Shown: positions 33,362 through 42,876, numbered from the stretch's first letter. The stretch: 64,000 bases of DNA from Flavobacterium jumunjinense (GCF_021650975.2 NZ_CP091285.1:806001-870000), one strand, 5' to 3'. A program made the numbers and translations. Notes: generated from the sequence alone by a model not told the origin.

Positions 33362-34165
33362 ATGAAATTATTAGAAACTCCAGAAGAAAAAAAATCATTT
33401 GTAATATCAAGTGTAATACTTCTAGTTATATTACTCATTTGTATTTTCTTTGGATTAACTTCATTAAACCCACCACCTGAAAACGGTATAGCAATAAATT
33501 TTGGAACAAGTGATGTAGGCCAAGGAGAAATCCAGCCTACAGAACCTGTCCAATCTGCACCACAAAATTCACAGTCTCAACCAGAGACAACACAAGACGA
33601 AGATATTCTTACTGACGACAACGAATCACCTGTTGTTGTGCAACCTAAAAAAACACCTACAAAGCCAAAAGAACCTACAGAAACAAAACCCGTAACTAAA
33701 CCAACACCCAAACCATCACAACAAACCAATAGCGCCTTAAACAGCATATTAAACGGACAACCTACTGAAGGGTCTGCACAAGGCGGACATGGTGATGACG
33801 GACTTGCTGGCGATAAAGGTGATCCTAATGGTAGTATTTATGCGAATAGCTTCTATGGAAATGGCACTGGAAACGGGACAGGTTCTGGAAACGGTACAGG
33901 TTGGGGATTAGCTGGTCGTAAATTATCTGGCAACACAAAAAAAGTACAAGATTGTAACGAATCTGGAACTGTAGTTGTTAAAATATGGGTAAACAGAAGC
34001 GGAAATGTTATTCGAGCAGAACGCTCACAAGGAACAACAAACACTAATCCATGTCTTGTAAAACCCGCACTAGAAACTGCCAAAACTTTCAAATGGCAAC
34101 CTGATTCTAATGCCCCAGAAACTCAAATTGGATTTGTAGTTATCAACTTCAAATTAGGAGAATAA
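33362..34165 (+). CDS. Energy transducer TonB-like protein
   Basis: 267 residues linking the ExbB/ExbD motor to outer-membrane receptors. The single N-terminal membrane helix (about 13-33) is followed by a periplasmic Pro/Gln/Thr/Lys-rich spacer (residues 60-125), a Gly/Asn/Thr repeat (GNGTGNGTGSGNGTG near 175-190), and a C-terminal TonB domain beginning CNESGTVVVKIWVNRSG with the final VVINFKLGE strand. Third gene of the exb operon, 10 bp after exbD. Confidence 0.88.
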   Translation: MKLLETPEEKKSFVISSVILLVILLICIFFGLTSLNPPPENGIAINFGTSDVGQGEIQPTEPVQSAPQNSQSQPETTQDEDILTDDNESPVVVQPKKTPTKPKEPTETKPVTKPTPKPSQQTNSALNSILNGQPTEGSAQGGHGDDGLAGDKGDPNGSIYANSFYGNGTGNGTGSGNGTGWGLAGRKLSGNTKKVQDCNESGTVVVKIWVNRSGNVIRAERSQGTTNTNPCLVKPALETAKTFKWQPDSNAPETQIGFVVINFKLGE

Positions 34166-34182
34166 TTTATACATGATGCCTT

Positions 34183-35397
34183 ATGAATTACAAAGAAACA
34201 ACTGAATGGCTTTTCAGTCAACTTCCTATGTTTCAAAACCAAGGAGCAATAGCTTATAAAAATGATTTATCTAATATTACACTGTTAGATGATCATTTAA
34301 ACAATCCTCACAAAAATTTCAAAACCATTCACGTAGCGGGAACTAACGGAAAAGGCTCCACATCGTCATTATTAGCATCCGTACTACAAGAATCTGGGCT
34401 AAAGGTCGGATTATACACTTCTCCACACTTAAAAGACTTCAGAGAACGTATAAAAATAAACAGCGAATTCATTTCTGAAAAGTTTGTAATTGATTTTGTA
34501 GCTAACAACAAATCGTTTTTCGAATCTAACAGCCTTAGTTTTTTTGAAATGACAGTAGGAATGGCTTTTCAGTACTTCGCATCAGAGAAAGTAGATATCG
34601 CTGTTATTGAAGCAGGAATGGGAGGAAGATTAGACGCTACAAACATTATTACACCGTTATTAAGCGTAATAACAAACATCGGATTAGACCACACACAGTT
34701 CTTAGGAAATACACTTGAAGAAATTGCATTCGAAAAAGGCGGCATCATAAAAGAAACTACACCTGTAATAATTGGCGAAAGCACACAAAAAACTAAATCA
34801 GTATTCAACAAGTTAGCTAAAGCGAATAAAGCCCCTATAGTTTATTCAGAGGATTTAATTCATGAAGAGCTACCTTGTGTGTTACTTGGCGATTATCAAA
34901 CAAAAAACAAAAAAACAGTTCTAACTACTTTAAATAACTTAGAACCTTATCTAAATATAAGTAAAAAAAATATCCTTGACGGCTTCATGAATGTAATTCA
35001 AAACACAGGATTGCTTGGAAGATGGCAAGTTTTAAACCAAGAGCCAAAAACAGTTTGCGACACAGCGCACAACTATCACGGCTTAAAAATTGTCTTAAAC
35101 CAATTAAAAAACCAAAAATATAATAATTTACATATCATTCTAGGTTTCGTTAATGACAAAGATATTGACTCTGTTTTGCAATTATTTCCAAAAAATGCAA
35201 AATATTATTTTTGCAAACCAAATAATTTTAGAGGATTAGACGCATCCATTTTAGAACAAAAAGCCAACAAATATTTCTTAAAAGGAAACACATACAACTC
35301 AGTTACAGAAGCTTATAATTCCGCAAAAAGTGAAGCGGCAAACAACGACTTTATCTACATTGGAGGTAGCAATTTTATTGTTGCAGAAATTTTATAA
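34183..35397 (+). CDS. folC: Folylpolyglutamate/dihydrofolate synthase
   Basis: Mur-ligase-like ATP enzyme adding glutamates to folates, and probably making dihydrofolate, cytosolic. 404 residues. The ATP P-loop is VAGTNGKGSTSS (about 51-62). The conserved EAGMGGRLDATN segment is near residues 145-157 and the C-terminal domain has VCDTAHNYHG. It sits 17 bp after the TonB-like gene, so it is probably the last gene of that operon. Confidence 0.94.
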   Translation: MNYKETTEWLFSQLPMFQNQGAIAYKNDLSNITLLDDHLNNPHKNFKTIHVAGTNGKGSTSSLLASVLQESGLKVGLYTSPHLKDFRERIKINSEFISEKFVIDFVANNKSFFESNSLSFFEMTVGMAFQYFASEKVDIAVIEAGMGGRLDATNIITPLLSVITNIGLDHTQFLGNTLEEIAFEKGGIIKETTPVIIGESTQKTKSVFNKLAKANKAPIVYSEDLIHEELPCVLLGDYQTKNKKTVLTTLNNLEPYLNISKKNILDGFMNVIQNTGLLGRWQVLNQEPKTVCDTAHNYHGLKIVLNQLKNQKYNNLHIILGFVNDKDIDSVLQLFPKNAKYYFCKPNNFRGLDASILEQKANKYFLKGNTYNSVTEAYNSAKSEAANNDFIYIGGSNFIVAEIL

Positions 35398-35413
35398 TTT
35401 TTTTCACGAAAAG

Positions 35414-35444
35414 TTTGCAGATATAAATAATCCTTGTATATTTG
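35414..35444 (+). promoter_or_regulatory. Promoter TTTG-N19-TATATTTG for tRNA-Val
   Basis: Best Bacteroidetes sigma-A-type promoter in the window: TTTG at 35414-35417, exactly 19 bp, then TATATTTG at 35437-35444, followed by the GC-rich CACTCGC start region shared with the rRNA promoters. Confidence 0.8.
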
Positions 35445-35482
35445 CACTCGCAATACGGAAGTAACCGCAAGCAAACAAAATA

Positions 35483-35560
35483 GGGCGATTAGCTCAGCTG
35501 GTTCAGAGCACCTCGTTTACACCGAGGGGGTCGGGGGTTCGAACCCCTCATCGCCCACCA
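35483..35560 (+). tRNA. tRNA-Val(TAC)
   Basis: Cloverleaf read from sequence: acceptor GGGCGAT pairs with ATCGCCC. The anticodon stem CCTCG/CGAGG encloses TTTACAC with anticodon TAC. A T-arm with GGGGTTCGAACCCC is present. The CCA tail is encoded (35558-35560). Confidence 0.97.
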
Positions 35561-35566
35561 AATTAA

Positions 35567-35592
35567 ATCCTACAGAAATGTAGGATTTTTTA
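35567..35592 (+). terminator. Terminator after tRNA-Val
   Basis: ATCCTACA, a GAAA tetraloop, then TGTAGGAT followed by T's. Confidence 0.9.
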
Positions 35593-35714
35593 TTTTAAAA
35601 CAATTCCTGTTAAATTCTACTAACATTATTTTAATCAACTATAAAACAACTACTGCTAGTATTAATTACGAAAGTGAAAACAAAATATTTTTTTTAAAAA
35701 AATAGAGTGTATAA

Positions 35715-35742
35715 AAAAAGGAAGCCTTTCAGCTTCCTTTTT
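35715..35742. terminator. Bidirectional terminator next to the small secreted-protein gene
   Basis: AAAAAGGAAGC pairs with GCTTCCTTTTT around a short loop. It ends the minus-strand gene at 35815. Between it and the tRNA-Val terminator there is only A/T-rich sequence. Confidence 0.85.
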
Positions 35743-35814
35743 TAAGTTTAGATAAATAAAATTAATCCCAATACTTTTCTTATTTAACTAACTCAATAGT
35801 ATTTCAACAGTATT

Positions 35815-36108
35815 TTACTTATGAATCCAATTCCCAGCTGAACTCACAAACAATTTTTTATCCGCACCTTCTATAACAACCTCAAGTTTGTATTCTTCTT
35901 TAGTATTGATAAATGCTTTAACCAATTTACCATCTGGATATGCTTTTTTAAAAGCACTATACACTACTTGTGGTAATGTTTCCAAACTAACCTCAGAAAA
36001 TTTTTCCCTAACAATACTTGATTCCGTTGAAAAAGACTTTACATCTACTGTTAAAAAAGTCATTAAATTACTTATTGCTATTAACGAAGTAATTAATAAA
36101 ATTTTCAT
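35815..36108 (-). CDS. Small exported protein, PepSY-like (hypothetical)
   Basis: 97 residues. An N-terminal signal peptide (about 1-21) is followed by one compact domain. The pattern LPQVVYSAFKKAYPDGKLVKAF, then Y-L-V and a C-terminal G(N)W, resembles the small PepSY-like/DUF2874 periplasmic proteins of Bacteroidetes that bind or inhibit partners, but similarity was judged by eye. Monocistronic with a terminator. The 185-bp gap upstream shows no clear promoter. Confidence 0.65.
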   Translation of the reverse strand: MKILLITSLIAISNLMTFLTVDVKSFSTESSIVREKFSEVSLETLPQVVYSAFKKAYPDGKLVKAFINTKEEYKLEVVIEGADKKLFVSSAGNWIHK

Positions 36109-36293
36109 GCTTGTTTATATTTGTCTTAATGTTAATAGAAATAACCATGCCATTCCAAAACATTTTACAAAAATCAATAAAAATACTGATTATCAATAAC
36201 TTAAAAACGATACATAAAAGCGAGTTTGTGTAAAAATGAGTAACTGTTGCTTTAAATTGGGTATTATTTACACACTTAGTGTCTTAAAAAAAA

Positions 36294-38360
36294 TTAATCA
36301 GAGGAGAGAATTTTAAAAATCGGCTTTTCAAACAAATACCATTTCAAACGAATACCAATCTCAGTATATGTAAAACCAGCTGCTGTAGCAGAAGCTATAT
36401 TACTTCTAATCCCATATAAATTAGTAGACAATCTATCTGAAAATTTATATCCTAGTTTTGCTTGCACTCTATAAGTCCATTGTTTTTCATTATCTTCTAT
36501 AAACTGAAAACCAGTTGCCGCATTAACATTATAAAACAAATTTTTGTTTACTGTAACGGCTTCATCTTTTAGAAAATCAACAAAAACCTCAACTGCATTA
36601 AACTTCTCTGGACTAAAATAGTCGATAGGTACTTGGTTTTTAAAAGAAATAAATTGGTAATTAAGCCCCCCTTTTAATACAGGTTTTGCAAGAAAGTTAT
36701 AATACAACGAAGTAAAGAACAAATGACGCGTGTTATCATCTGTTTGTGTTGTATAAAAATACTGTGTAAACCATCCGAATTTAATATTTGTACTTAAATT
36801 ATAATTTAGATAATAATTATTAGTCACAATCTCTTTACCAATCAAATCAGAATTAAAATTCTGAATCTCTCTTTTATACCCTAACTCCAAATCCTGAAGT
36901 TTAGCTGGCTTAATTTTAAAAAAAGAATGAATCAACATTTGAGAATAGTTGGTAACTGCTTTGGCTTGCGAAACACCAATTTCGAAATTAAAATTAACTT
37001 TAGGATGGAATTTATAAACTCCTCCTCCTAAAATATCATTCGTTGTTGCATTTGTTTTTGTAACTGTATTTTCTGTTTTTCTATATTGATAAGTTGCATT
37101 CAAACTTAATTTTGTTGACAAAGGAAAAACAACTTGTGCCCTTGAAGCAATTGCCTTATTGTCTCCGTTATCAAAAGAATAGCTTAACTTCTCTTCAATA
37201 TACGGTGTATGTTCTAATTTGATTTTATTTAAGAAGTTGACTGCATCATTTTGATTTTCAAATATTTTTAACGTTGTTTCAGCAGCTAGAATTGCTTTTT
37301 TAATTTCGCCAGAAGCAAAATAAGCATTCGCAATACCCAAATTCCCGTCAAAAGATGTACTGTCATTTTTTAGTATACCTTCATAATCAGCAATACTTTT
37401 CTTAAAATCACTTTTGTAAATATTCAAAGTTGCTGATAAAGCTAAAACCCAATTCTGATTTGGGTATTTTTCTAATAAAGATTTAATTTCAGATTCTGCT
37501 AGAGTGTATTTTCTATTCCAAATTAACGCTTGAACATAGCGCTCTTTAGTTTGCTTAACTATAATCGTGTCTTTTATTGAATTTGATTTTTCCAATGATT
37601 CTGACGCAATTTTTAAAGCATCTTTATCTTTATCATTTAAATGCGACAATAACGAAAGTCCATTTAAAGCAATATTTGGATTATCTTTTTCAAGAAGACT
37701 ATAAACCGCTTTTCCTTTCTCAATTTGTTTAGAGATTAAATACAAATTAGCCTTATTTAGCAACGTTTCTTTGTCATTTGGAAAGTCATTCAATATTTCA
37801 TTATAAAACAGCTCCGCTTCATCATAGCTTTTAGTTTTTACCTTGTCGTTTGCATAGCCTAATTTTATATATTTTCTTGAGACTAACGCACCTTTATTTC
37901 TGGGATCTATTACCAGTGCCTTGTTTACATTAACGAGTGCATTTTCAAATTCCTTTAAATTAGACAAAGTATTCGCATAACCCAAATGGGCTACAAAATT
38001 TGAAGGATTTTCATCAACTAAAGTTGTATAATATTTTTTTGCATCTGTAAACTTACTATTCCAAAGCATTGCTTCAGCATAATTCAGTTTTATTTCTAAA
38101 TCATTAGGGTACTCTTTTTTCAAATCAATAAACAAAGACAATGCTTTCTCAGGTTGTTTATTTAATCCAACTGCTCGCGCATAACACAATCTGGCCGTTT
38201 TATTTTCCGGGTAAGATTCTAAAATTGTAGTGAAAAATTTTTCAGCATCTGCAAAATCACCTTTCTCAAGGTAATTAAACCCTTCAACCATATCTTGCGC
38301 AAAACAAAACCTACTTATCAATAGAAATAATAAAAAACTGCTTTTAATTCGAAACTTCAT
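36294..38360 (-). CDS. TPR protein with C-terminal outer-membrane beta-barrel (YaiO/PelB-like)
   Basis: 688 residues. The signal peptide (to FCFAQ, residue 22) is followed by about ten tetratricopeptide repeats (25-400) with pattern W/L-G-Y-A-F-A-P, as in EKGDFADAEKFFTTILESYP. The C-terminal 280 residues are alternating amphipathic strands ending in an aromatic-rich TEIGIRLKWYLFEK, a barrel of about 14-16 strands. Periplasmic TPR plus barrel is the architecture of exopolysaccharide exporters such as PelB, PgaA and BcsC. It lies divergent from a STAS-flippase-glycosyltransferase operon, so an export role is likely. A plain YaiO-type barrel is the alternative. Confidence 0.8.
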   Translation of the reverse strand: MKFRIKSSFLLFLLISRFCFAQDMVEGFNYLEKGDFADAEKFFTTILESYPENKTARLCYARAVGLNKQPEKALSLFIDLKKEYPNDLEIKLNYAEAMLWNSKFTDAKKYYTTLVDENPSNFVAHLGYANTLSNLKEFENALVNVNKALVIDPRNKGALVSRKYIKLGYANDKVKTKSYDEAELFYNEILNDFPNDKETLLNKANLYLISKQIEKGKAVYSLLEKDNPNIALNGLSLLSHLNDKDKDALKIASESLEKSNSIKDTIIVKQTKERYVQALIWNRKYTLAESEIKSLLEKYPNQNWVLALSATLNIYKSDFKKSIADYEGILKNDSTSFDGNLGIANAYFASGEIKKAILAAETTLKIFENQNDAVNFLNKIKLEHTPYIEEKLSYSFDNGDNKAIASRAQVVFPLSTKLSLNATYQYRKTENTVTKTNATTNDILGGGVYKFHPKVNFNFEIGVSQAKAVTNYSQMLIHSFFKIKPAKLQDLELGYKREIQNFNSDLIGKEIVTNNYYLNYNLSTNIKFGWFTQYFYTTQTDDNTRHLFFTSLYYNFLAKPVLKGGLNYQFISFKNQVPIDYFSPEKFNAVEVFVDFLKDEAVTVNKNLFYNVNAATGFQFIEDNEKQWTYRVQAKLGYKFSDRLSTNLYGIRSNIASATAAGFTYTEIGIRLKWYLFEKPIFKILSSD

Positions 38361-38509
38361 GTGTATTATTTGTATTTGTTTGTTATTGCAATTTAAGTAT
38401 AATTAAACAACATTTCATCTACAGAAAAGCTTTATTCATCGAAAAACTCATGGTATTCAAAGAAATAATGATAAAATTCACACTACAACTAACAAATAAA
38501 GCAAACAAC

Positions 38510-38800
38510 ATGGCACTACAAATTAAATACAACTTAGGCGTTTTTGAAATCAACGGTTCCATAAACTCGCAAAACACAAAGTCTTTCAGAAAACATTTTG
38601 AAACACTTATAGACCAATCTAAATCTATAACAATTTCCTTATATAAAATTAAAGAAATGGATAATGTGGCAGTAAATGCAATTGCATATTTATACAAAAA
38701 AGCAACGGAGAGTAATAAAATATTTTATATAATAGGCAAACAAAATCAAAAAGTAAATTCAGTTTTCAGCGGAGAAAATTTAAATTATATTTTAAAATAA
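38510..38800 (+). CDS. Single-domain STAS protein
   Basis: 96 residues, no other domain. The start ATG at 38510 is used because the STAS fold starts at ALQIKYNLGVFEINGSI; a longer frame from 38450 adds 20 unrelated residues. The later helix-strand pattern (SKSITISLYKIKEMDNVAVNAIAYLYKKA) is the STAS core. The usual phosphorylatable Ser position reads NVAV here, so partner-switching by phosphorylation may be lost. First gene of the plus-strand exopolysaccharide operon; STAS proteins regulate polysaccharide loci elsewhere (SypA in Vibrio). Confidence 0.78.
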   Translation: MALQIKYNLGVFEINGSINSQNTKSFRKHFETLIDQSKSITISLYKIKEMDNVAVNAIAYLYKKATESNKIFYIIGKQNQKVNSVFSGENLNYILK

Positions 38801-38852
38801 TTATGTTTTTTAATAATTAAAATGTTAATTTTAGTACAAACTTTAAGTTAAC

Positions 38853-40124
38853 ATGAAATTAATTGACAGAATACTTTCGTTTGATTATAAACGCATTACG
38901 CAGGAACAGTTCTTTATGTTAACCATATTGATAGTTAATGCAGGTAATTACGCTTACAACTTACTACTTGGAAGAATTCTTGGTCCAGAACATTTTGCTG
39001 ATGCTGCCATTCTAATTACACTTTTATTAGTTTTATCATTTGTTGGCATGACTTTTCAAATTGTTACAGCAAAATATGCTGTGCTTTTTGAAGATGACAA
39101 ACTTCACGCTTTTATAAAATTCATTACTAAATACGCATTATTATTCGGTTTATTATTTGGCGCACTAATTATATCATTCAACACCTATTTACAAGACCTT
39201 TTTCACACAAAAACAGCAACTATGTTTTTACTATTTGGATTAGGTATTCCTTTGTATTTTTTAATGAGTGTTAATAGAGGGATATATCAAGGGAAAAATC
39301 AATTCAATCAACTTTCCAAGACCTATACTACAGAAATGTTAAGTCGTTTATGTTTAACAATTCTTGCTATTTTACTTTTAACTGACATTCCTTCTTCTAT
39401 TATTGTGTCATTAGGAATAATCATTTCATTTGTATTTGGATTATTTCCTTTTCAAAAGATGCTATTTCAAAGAACTAAATTAAAAGAAATCGACATTAAC
39501 AAAAAGGCAATTATCACCTTCTTCTCTTTAACTGCTTTTTACGAATTAACTCAAATCATAATAAACAATAGCGACATTATTCTTGTTAAACATTTCTTTG
39601 ACGATACAAATGCTGGCTTATATGCCTCCCTGGCACTAATTGGTAGAGTTGTATATTTTGTAGCATGGATGTTTGTAATGTTACTACTTCCTAAAGTTAT
39701 ACAAATGAAGAAAGAAGGCAAAGACACATTACCTATTTTAATGAAATATGTTACATACATTGGTATATTATCGACAGGAATTGTTTGCTTCACAGCTCTT
39801 TTCCCTGAGTTTGTCGTTAAAGTTATGTTTGGAAATGCTTATGTTTCAATAGCTGTACTTCTTTGGAAATACGCATTAGCAACTTCTCTTTTTGCTATTG
39901 CCAATATTTTTGCTTATTATTTCTTATCAATAAATCAATATTTTCCAGTAATTGTCTCTGCCATCTTAGGATGTACACAAATATTTCTTATTATTGCATA
40001 TCATGATACATTAGAACAAGTTGTTCACATGCAAATTATTGCAATGATGATTCTATTGTTTTTTCAATTGTTTTATTTCTTTTTTCAAAATAGAAAAGCT
40101 ACTGCTAATAACCAGCTTAAATAA
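38853..40124 (+). CDS. Polysaccharide flippase (Wzx/MATE-like, PelG-like)
   Basis: 423 residues with 11-12 hydrophobic helices and few soluble loops, the MATE/Wzx/oligosaccharide flippase pattern. It has the conserved N-terminal LILLGRILGPEHFADAAIL-like segment (here LLLGRILGPEHFADAA). This family moves lipid-linked glycans or, in PelG, sits in a synthase-type complex. It follows the STAS gene by 52 bp and precedes a GT4 enzyme by 21 bp, the same order as PelF/PelG neighbours. Confidence 0.88.
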   Translation: MKLIDRILSFDYKRITQEQFFMLTILIVNAGNYAYNLLLGRILGPEHFADAAILITLLLVLSFVGMTFQIVTAKYAVLFEDDKLHAFIKFITKYALLFGLLFGALIISFNTYLQDLFHTKTATMFLLFGLGIPLYFLMSVNRGIYQGKNQFNQLSKTYTTEMLSRLCLTILAILLLTDIPSSIIVSLGIIISFVFGLFPFQKMLFQRTKLKEIDINKKAIITFFSLTAFYELTQIIINNSDIILVKHFFDDTNAGLYASLALIGRVVYFVAWMFVMLLLPKVIQMKKEGKDTLPILMKYVTYIGILSTGIVCFTALFPEFVVKVMFGNAYVSIAVLLWKYALATSLFAIANIFAYYFLSINQYFPVIVSAILGCTQIFLIIAYHDTLEQVVHMQIIAMMILLFFQLFYFFFQNRKATANNQLK

Positions 40125-40145
40125 TAGAAAATTAAAAATAGACAT

Positions 40146-41318
40146 ATGAAAGTAGCTGTTGTAACTGCATTCCCTCCAAGTAAAGTAACATTAAATGAAT
40201 ACGGATATCATTTAGTTAAAAATTTTGTTTTAAAAGACGAAGTCGAAGAATTAATTTTAATATCCGACAAAACTTCTGAGACTAAACAGTTAGATTTCGA
40301 GAAAAGTGATAAAGTAAAAGTTTGTGACAGTTGGACATTTAACAGCTATCTCAGTTGTTTCTCAATCATTAAAACAGTCTTAAAAGAAAAACCAGACGCT
40401 ATTCTTTTTAATCTTCAATTTATGAAATTTGGAGATAAAAAAATCCCAGCAGCTTTAGGCTTAATGATACCAATGACATTACGCATCTTAGGCTATAAAA
40501 ATATAGTATTGCTTCATAATATTTTAGAACAAGTAGATTTAGACAGTGCTGGATTTACTTCAAACAAACTTGCACAAAAAATCTATAATTTTATAGGAAC
40601 AACACTAACACGATTTCTATTAAAAGCAGACAAAGTCGCTGTTACGATAAGCAAATATGTTACTGTTCTAGAAGAGAAATACAAAGCAAAAAATATCGTT
40701 CTAATTCCTCATGGGACTTTTGAAACACCAAAAGTTATTAATTTTGATTTAAAACCTGGTCCTAAACAAGTAATGGCATTTGGAAAATTTGGTACTTATA
40801 AAAAAGTTGAAATTTTAATTGAAGCGGTTGAAATAATTAGAAGAAAAAACAAAGAACCAATAGAAATAGTAATTGCAGGGACAGACAGTCCGAATACACC
40901 TGGTTATTTAGAAACAATTAAAGAAAAATATGCTGACGTAAAAGGACTAATATTTACTGGTTATGTTGAAGAGAACGATGTTGAAAGAATATTTAACGAA
41001 AGTACTGTTGTTGTTTTTCCATACACATCTACAACAGGAAGCTCTGGTGTATTACACCAAGCTGGAAGCTATGGAAAAGCAGTTATTATGCCCGATTTAG
41101 GAGACTTGAGTTTATTAGTTAAAGAAGAAGGTTACGCAGGAGAATTTTTTAATCCAGAAAGTGCCGATTCTTTAGCCAAAGCAATAGCAACAATATTTAA
41201 TGACGATGATTATAGACGAAAAATTGCGATGAAAAACTTCAAAGCAGCATCTGCTTTATCCATGGATAAAATTGTGGATCTATATATTAGTCATTTTAAA
41301 GACATTGGAGTAAAGTAA
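40146..41318 (+). CDS. Glycosyltransferase family 4
   Basis: 390-residue GT-B enzyme. The N-terminal Rossmann domain starts VAVVTAFPPSKVT. The C-terminal nucleotide-sugar domain has VMAFGKFGTYKKVE, the GYV-ENDVERIFNESTVVVFPY region and the EGYAGEFFNPESADSLAKAI tail typical of GT4. Acceptor and sugar are not predictable. Last gene of the plus operon. Its stop is only 4 bp from the stop of the convergent hydrolase gene. Confidence 0.92.
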   Translation: MKVAVVTAFPPSKVTLNEYGYHLVKNFVLKDEVEELILISDKTSETKQLDFEKSDKVKVCDSWTFNSYLSCFSIIKTVLKEKPDAILFNLQFMKFGDKKIPAALGLMIPMTLRILGYKNIVLLHNILEQVDLDSAGFTSNKLAQKIYNFIGTTLTRFLLKADKVAVTISKYVTVLEEKYKAKNIVLIPHGTFETPKVINFDLKPGPKQVMAFGKFGTYKKVEILIEAVEIIRRKNKEPIEIVIAGTDSPNTPGYLETIKEKYADVKGLIFTGYVEENDVERIFNESTVVVFPYTSTTGSSGVLHQAGSYGKAVIMPDLGDLSLLVKEEGYAGEFFNPESADSLAKAIATIFNDDDYRRKIAMKNFKAASALSMDKIVDLYISHFKDIGVK

Positions 41319-41322
41319 TATC

Positions 41323-42876
41323 TTAGTTCGATATATATTTAAAAGCTTCTTTTGGTTTTCCGTTAACGTCTATAAAACCGAATTTTTTTTGCTTTTGCTT
41401 TTGCCAAGGCCATCGCCCTACAACAGCATTAGGCACATTTGGAAAATCATATAAAGTCCAAGAAACGAATGCAAGATTATTCTTTTTAAAAGTATCTTGC
41501 ATTTTTTTATGATAATTAGCTTGATCATTAACATTATTTCCAAACCAATTCCAAAAACCTTTATAGGATTCTAGACCAAACTCTTGAAGAACCACTGGTT
41601 TTTCTGTAGCTTTATCTAAAGCAGTAAACTCTTGTTGAAATTGTTCAATCGGATTGTAAAAATGATAGGAAACAAAATCTATTTCATCTTCTAAGTTCAT
41701 TGCCGATTCTGAATTTGACCAACCAATAGTGATTAAATGATTTGGATCGTTTTCTTTAACCACATTTATAGTTTGAGACAGCCAATTAATTACGTTTTCT
41801 TTTCCTCTGGACTCAAAATCTAAATTAGGTTCATTTTTAATATCCCAAGCCAAAATTGCTTTATGATCTTTAAAATGAGAAACAATTTTTTCTGCATGTC
41901 TATGCGTCAATGTCCAACTATTTAAAGAATAATCACCATAAAAATCGAATAAAGTAACAATTACAGCTAATTCTTTTTTTTCTGCTAAATCAAGTAAAAT
42001 TTCTAATTTTTCTAACTTTTCAATAGAAACATCTGCTTTTCCAAAATCTTCATATTGAAGAAAAACACGAATAGTATTCAAATTAGCACTTTTAATAATA
42101 TCAAAATCTTTAGAAATAGTATCAGTGTTAAATTTGACACCAAAAGTATCCCAAGCAGAATTTTTAGGGTAATAATTAATTCCTTTTACTAAAAAATCGA
42201 CACTATCCTTCATTATTTTCTTACCAGAAACGCTATAAATACCTTTCGATTTTTTCGGTATACTATCAAAGTCTTCTTTATCCATCTTTAGCAAATGTCT
42301 AACCCTCCAAAAGCCATCTTCTAACAACATTAATACTTTATACGTTGCTGTGTCTTGAACGGTTGCAATTAACTTTTCATTTTTAAATACTTTCTGAAAC
42401 TCAATTACATTTTTATCTGTGAATACTATTTGCTGACCATCTTCACTATAAAATTCTAATTTAGGATTATGTTTTAAAGTCGTACTCTCTATTGAAATAT
42501 TATTCTGTTTATTATAAACAATAGTGCTCTTTAAATTTATTCTAGTATTTTGAGTATAAAAATCGTCAATTCCAGTACTATCATTATTTTGAAATGCATT
42601 ATTTTTAATGTACCAAGCAAAAAGATAATCACGTTCAATCTTATTCAAGGTATTTTTCTCCATTTCTCTCGCAGGATTTTCAAGCGAAATCCAATTCACC
42701 TTTGGCAAATAGGTTGAAACTGTTTCTTTCTCTAAATGAAGCATTGTTGAACGATCTGCTCCAGAATTTAAATATTCTAATATTCTACTTATCCCTAGAA
42801 GCAATAAAATATTGAGTCCAATAAATGAAACAATAAGTATAGTTCTATATATGTTTTTATTATTTATTAAGCTCAT
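41323..42876 (-). CDS. Membrane-anchored glycoside hydrolase, GH5-like TIM barrel
   Basis: 517 residues. One N-terminal helix (about 12-30) anchors the protein with the rest outside. An accessory domain of about 190 residues precedes a TIM barrel from VKGINYYPKNSAWDTFG. The two catalytic glutamates are recognisable: acid/base in AWDIKNEPN and nucleophile in VVLQEFGLES. This fits GH5/GH2-like retaining enzymes. Position in a polysaccharide locus suggests trimming or clearing the polymer in the periplasm, as PelA or BcsZ do, although the fold differs from PelA. It overlaps the next gene upstream by 17 bp. Confidence 0.85.
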   Translation of the reverse strand: MSLINNKNIYRTILIVSFIGLNILLLLGISRILEYLNSGADRSTMLHLEKETVSTYLPKVNWISLENPAREMEKNTLNKIERDYLFAWYIKNNAFQNNDSTGIDDFYTQNTRINLKSTIVYNKQNNISIESTTLKHNPKLEFYSEDGQQIVFTDKNVIEFQKVFKNEKLIATVQDTATYKVLMLLEDGFWRVRHLLKMDKEDFDSIPKKSKGIYSVSGKKIMKDSVDFLVKGINYYPKNSAWDTFGVKFNTDTISKDFDIIKSANLNTIRVFLQYEDFGKADVSIEKLEKLEILLDLAEKKELAVIVTLFDFYGDYSLNSWTLTHRHAEKIVSHFKDHKAILAWDIKNEPNLDFESRGKENVINWLSQTINVVKENDPNHLITIGWSNSESAMNLEDEIDFVSYHFYNPIEQFQQEFTALDKATEKPVVLQEFGLESYKGFWNWFGNNVNDQANYHKKMQDTFKKNNLAFVSWTLYDFPNVPNAVVGRWPWQKQKQKKFGFIDVNGKPKEAFKYISN

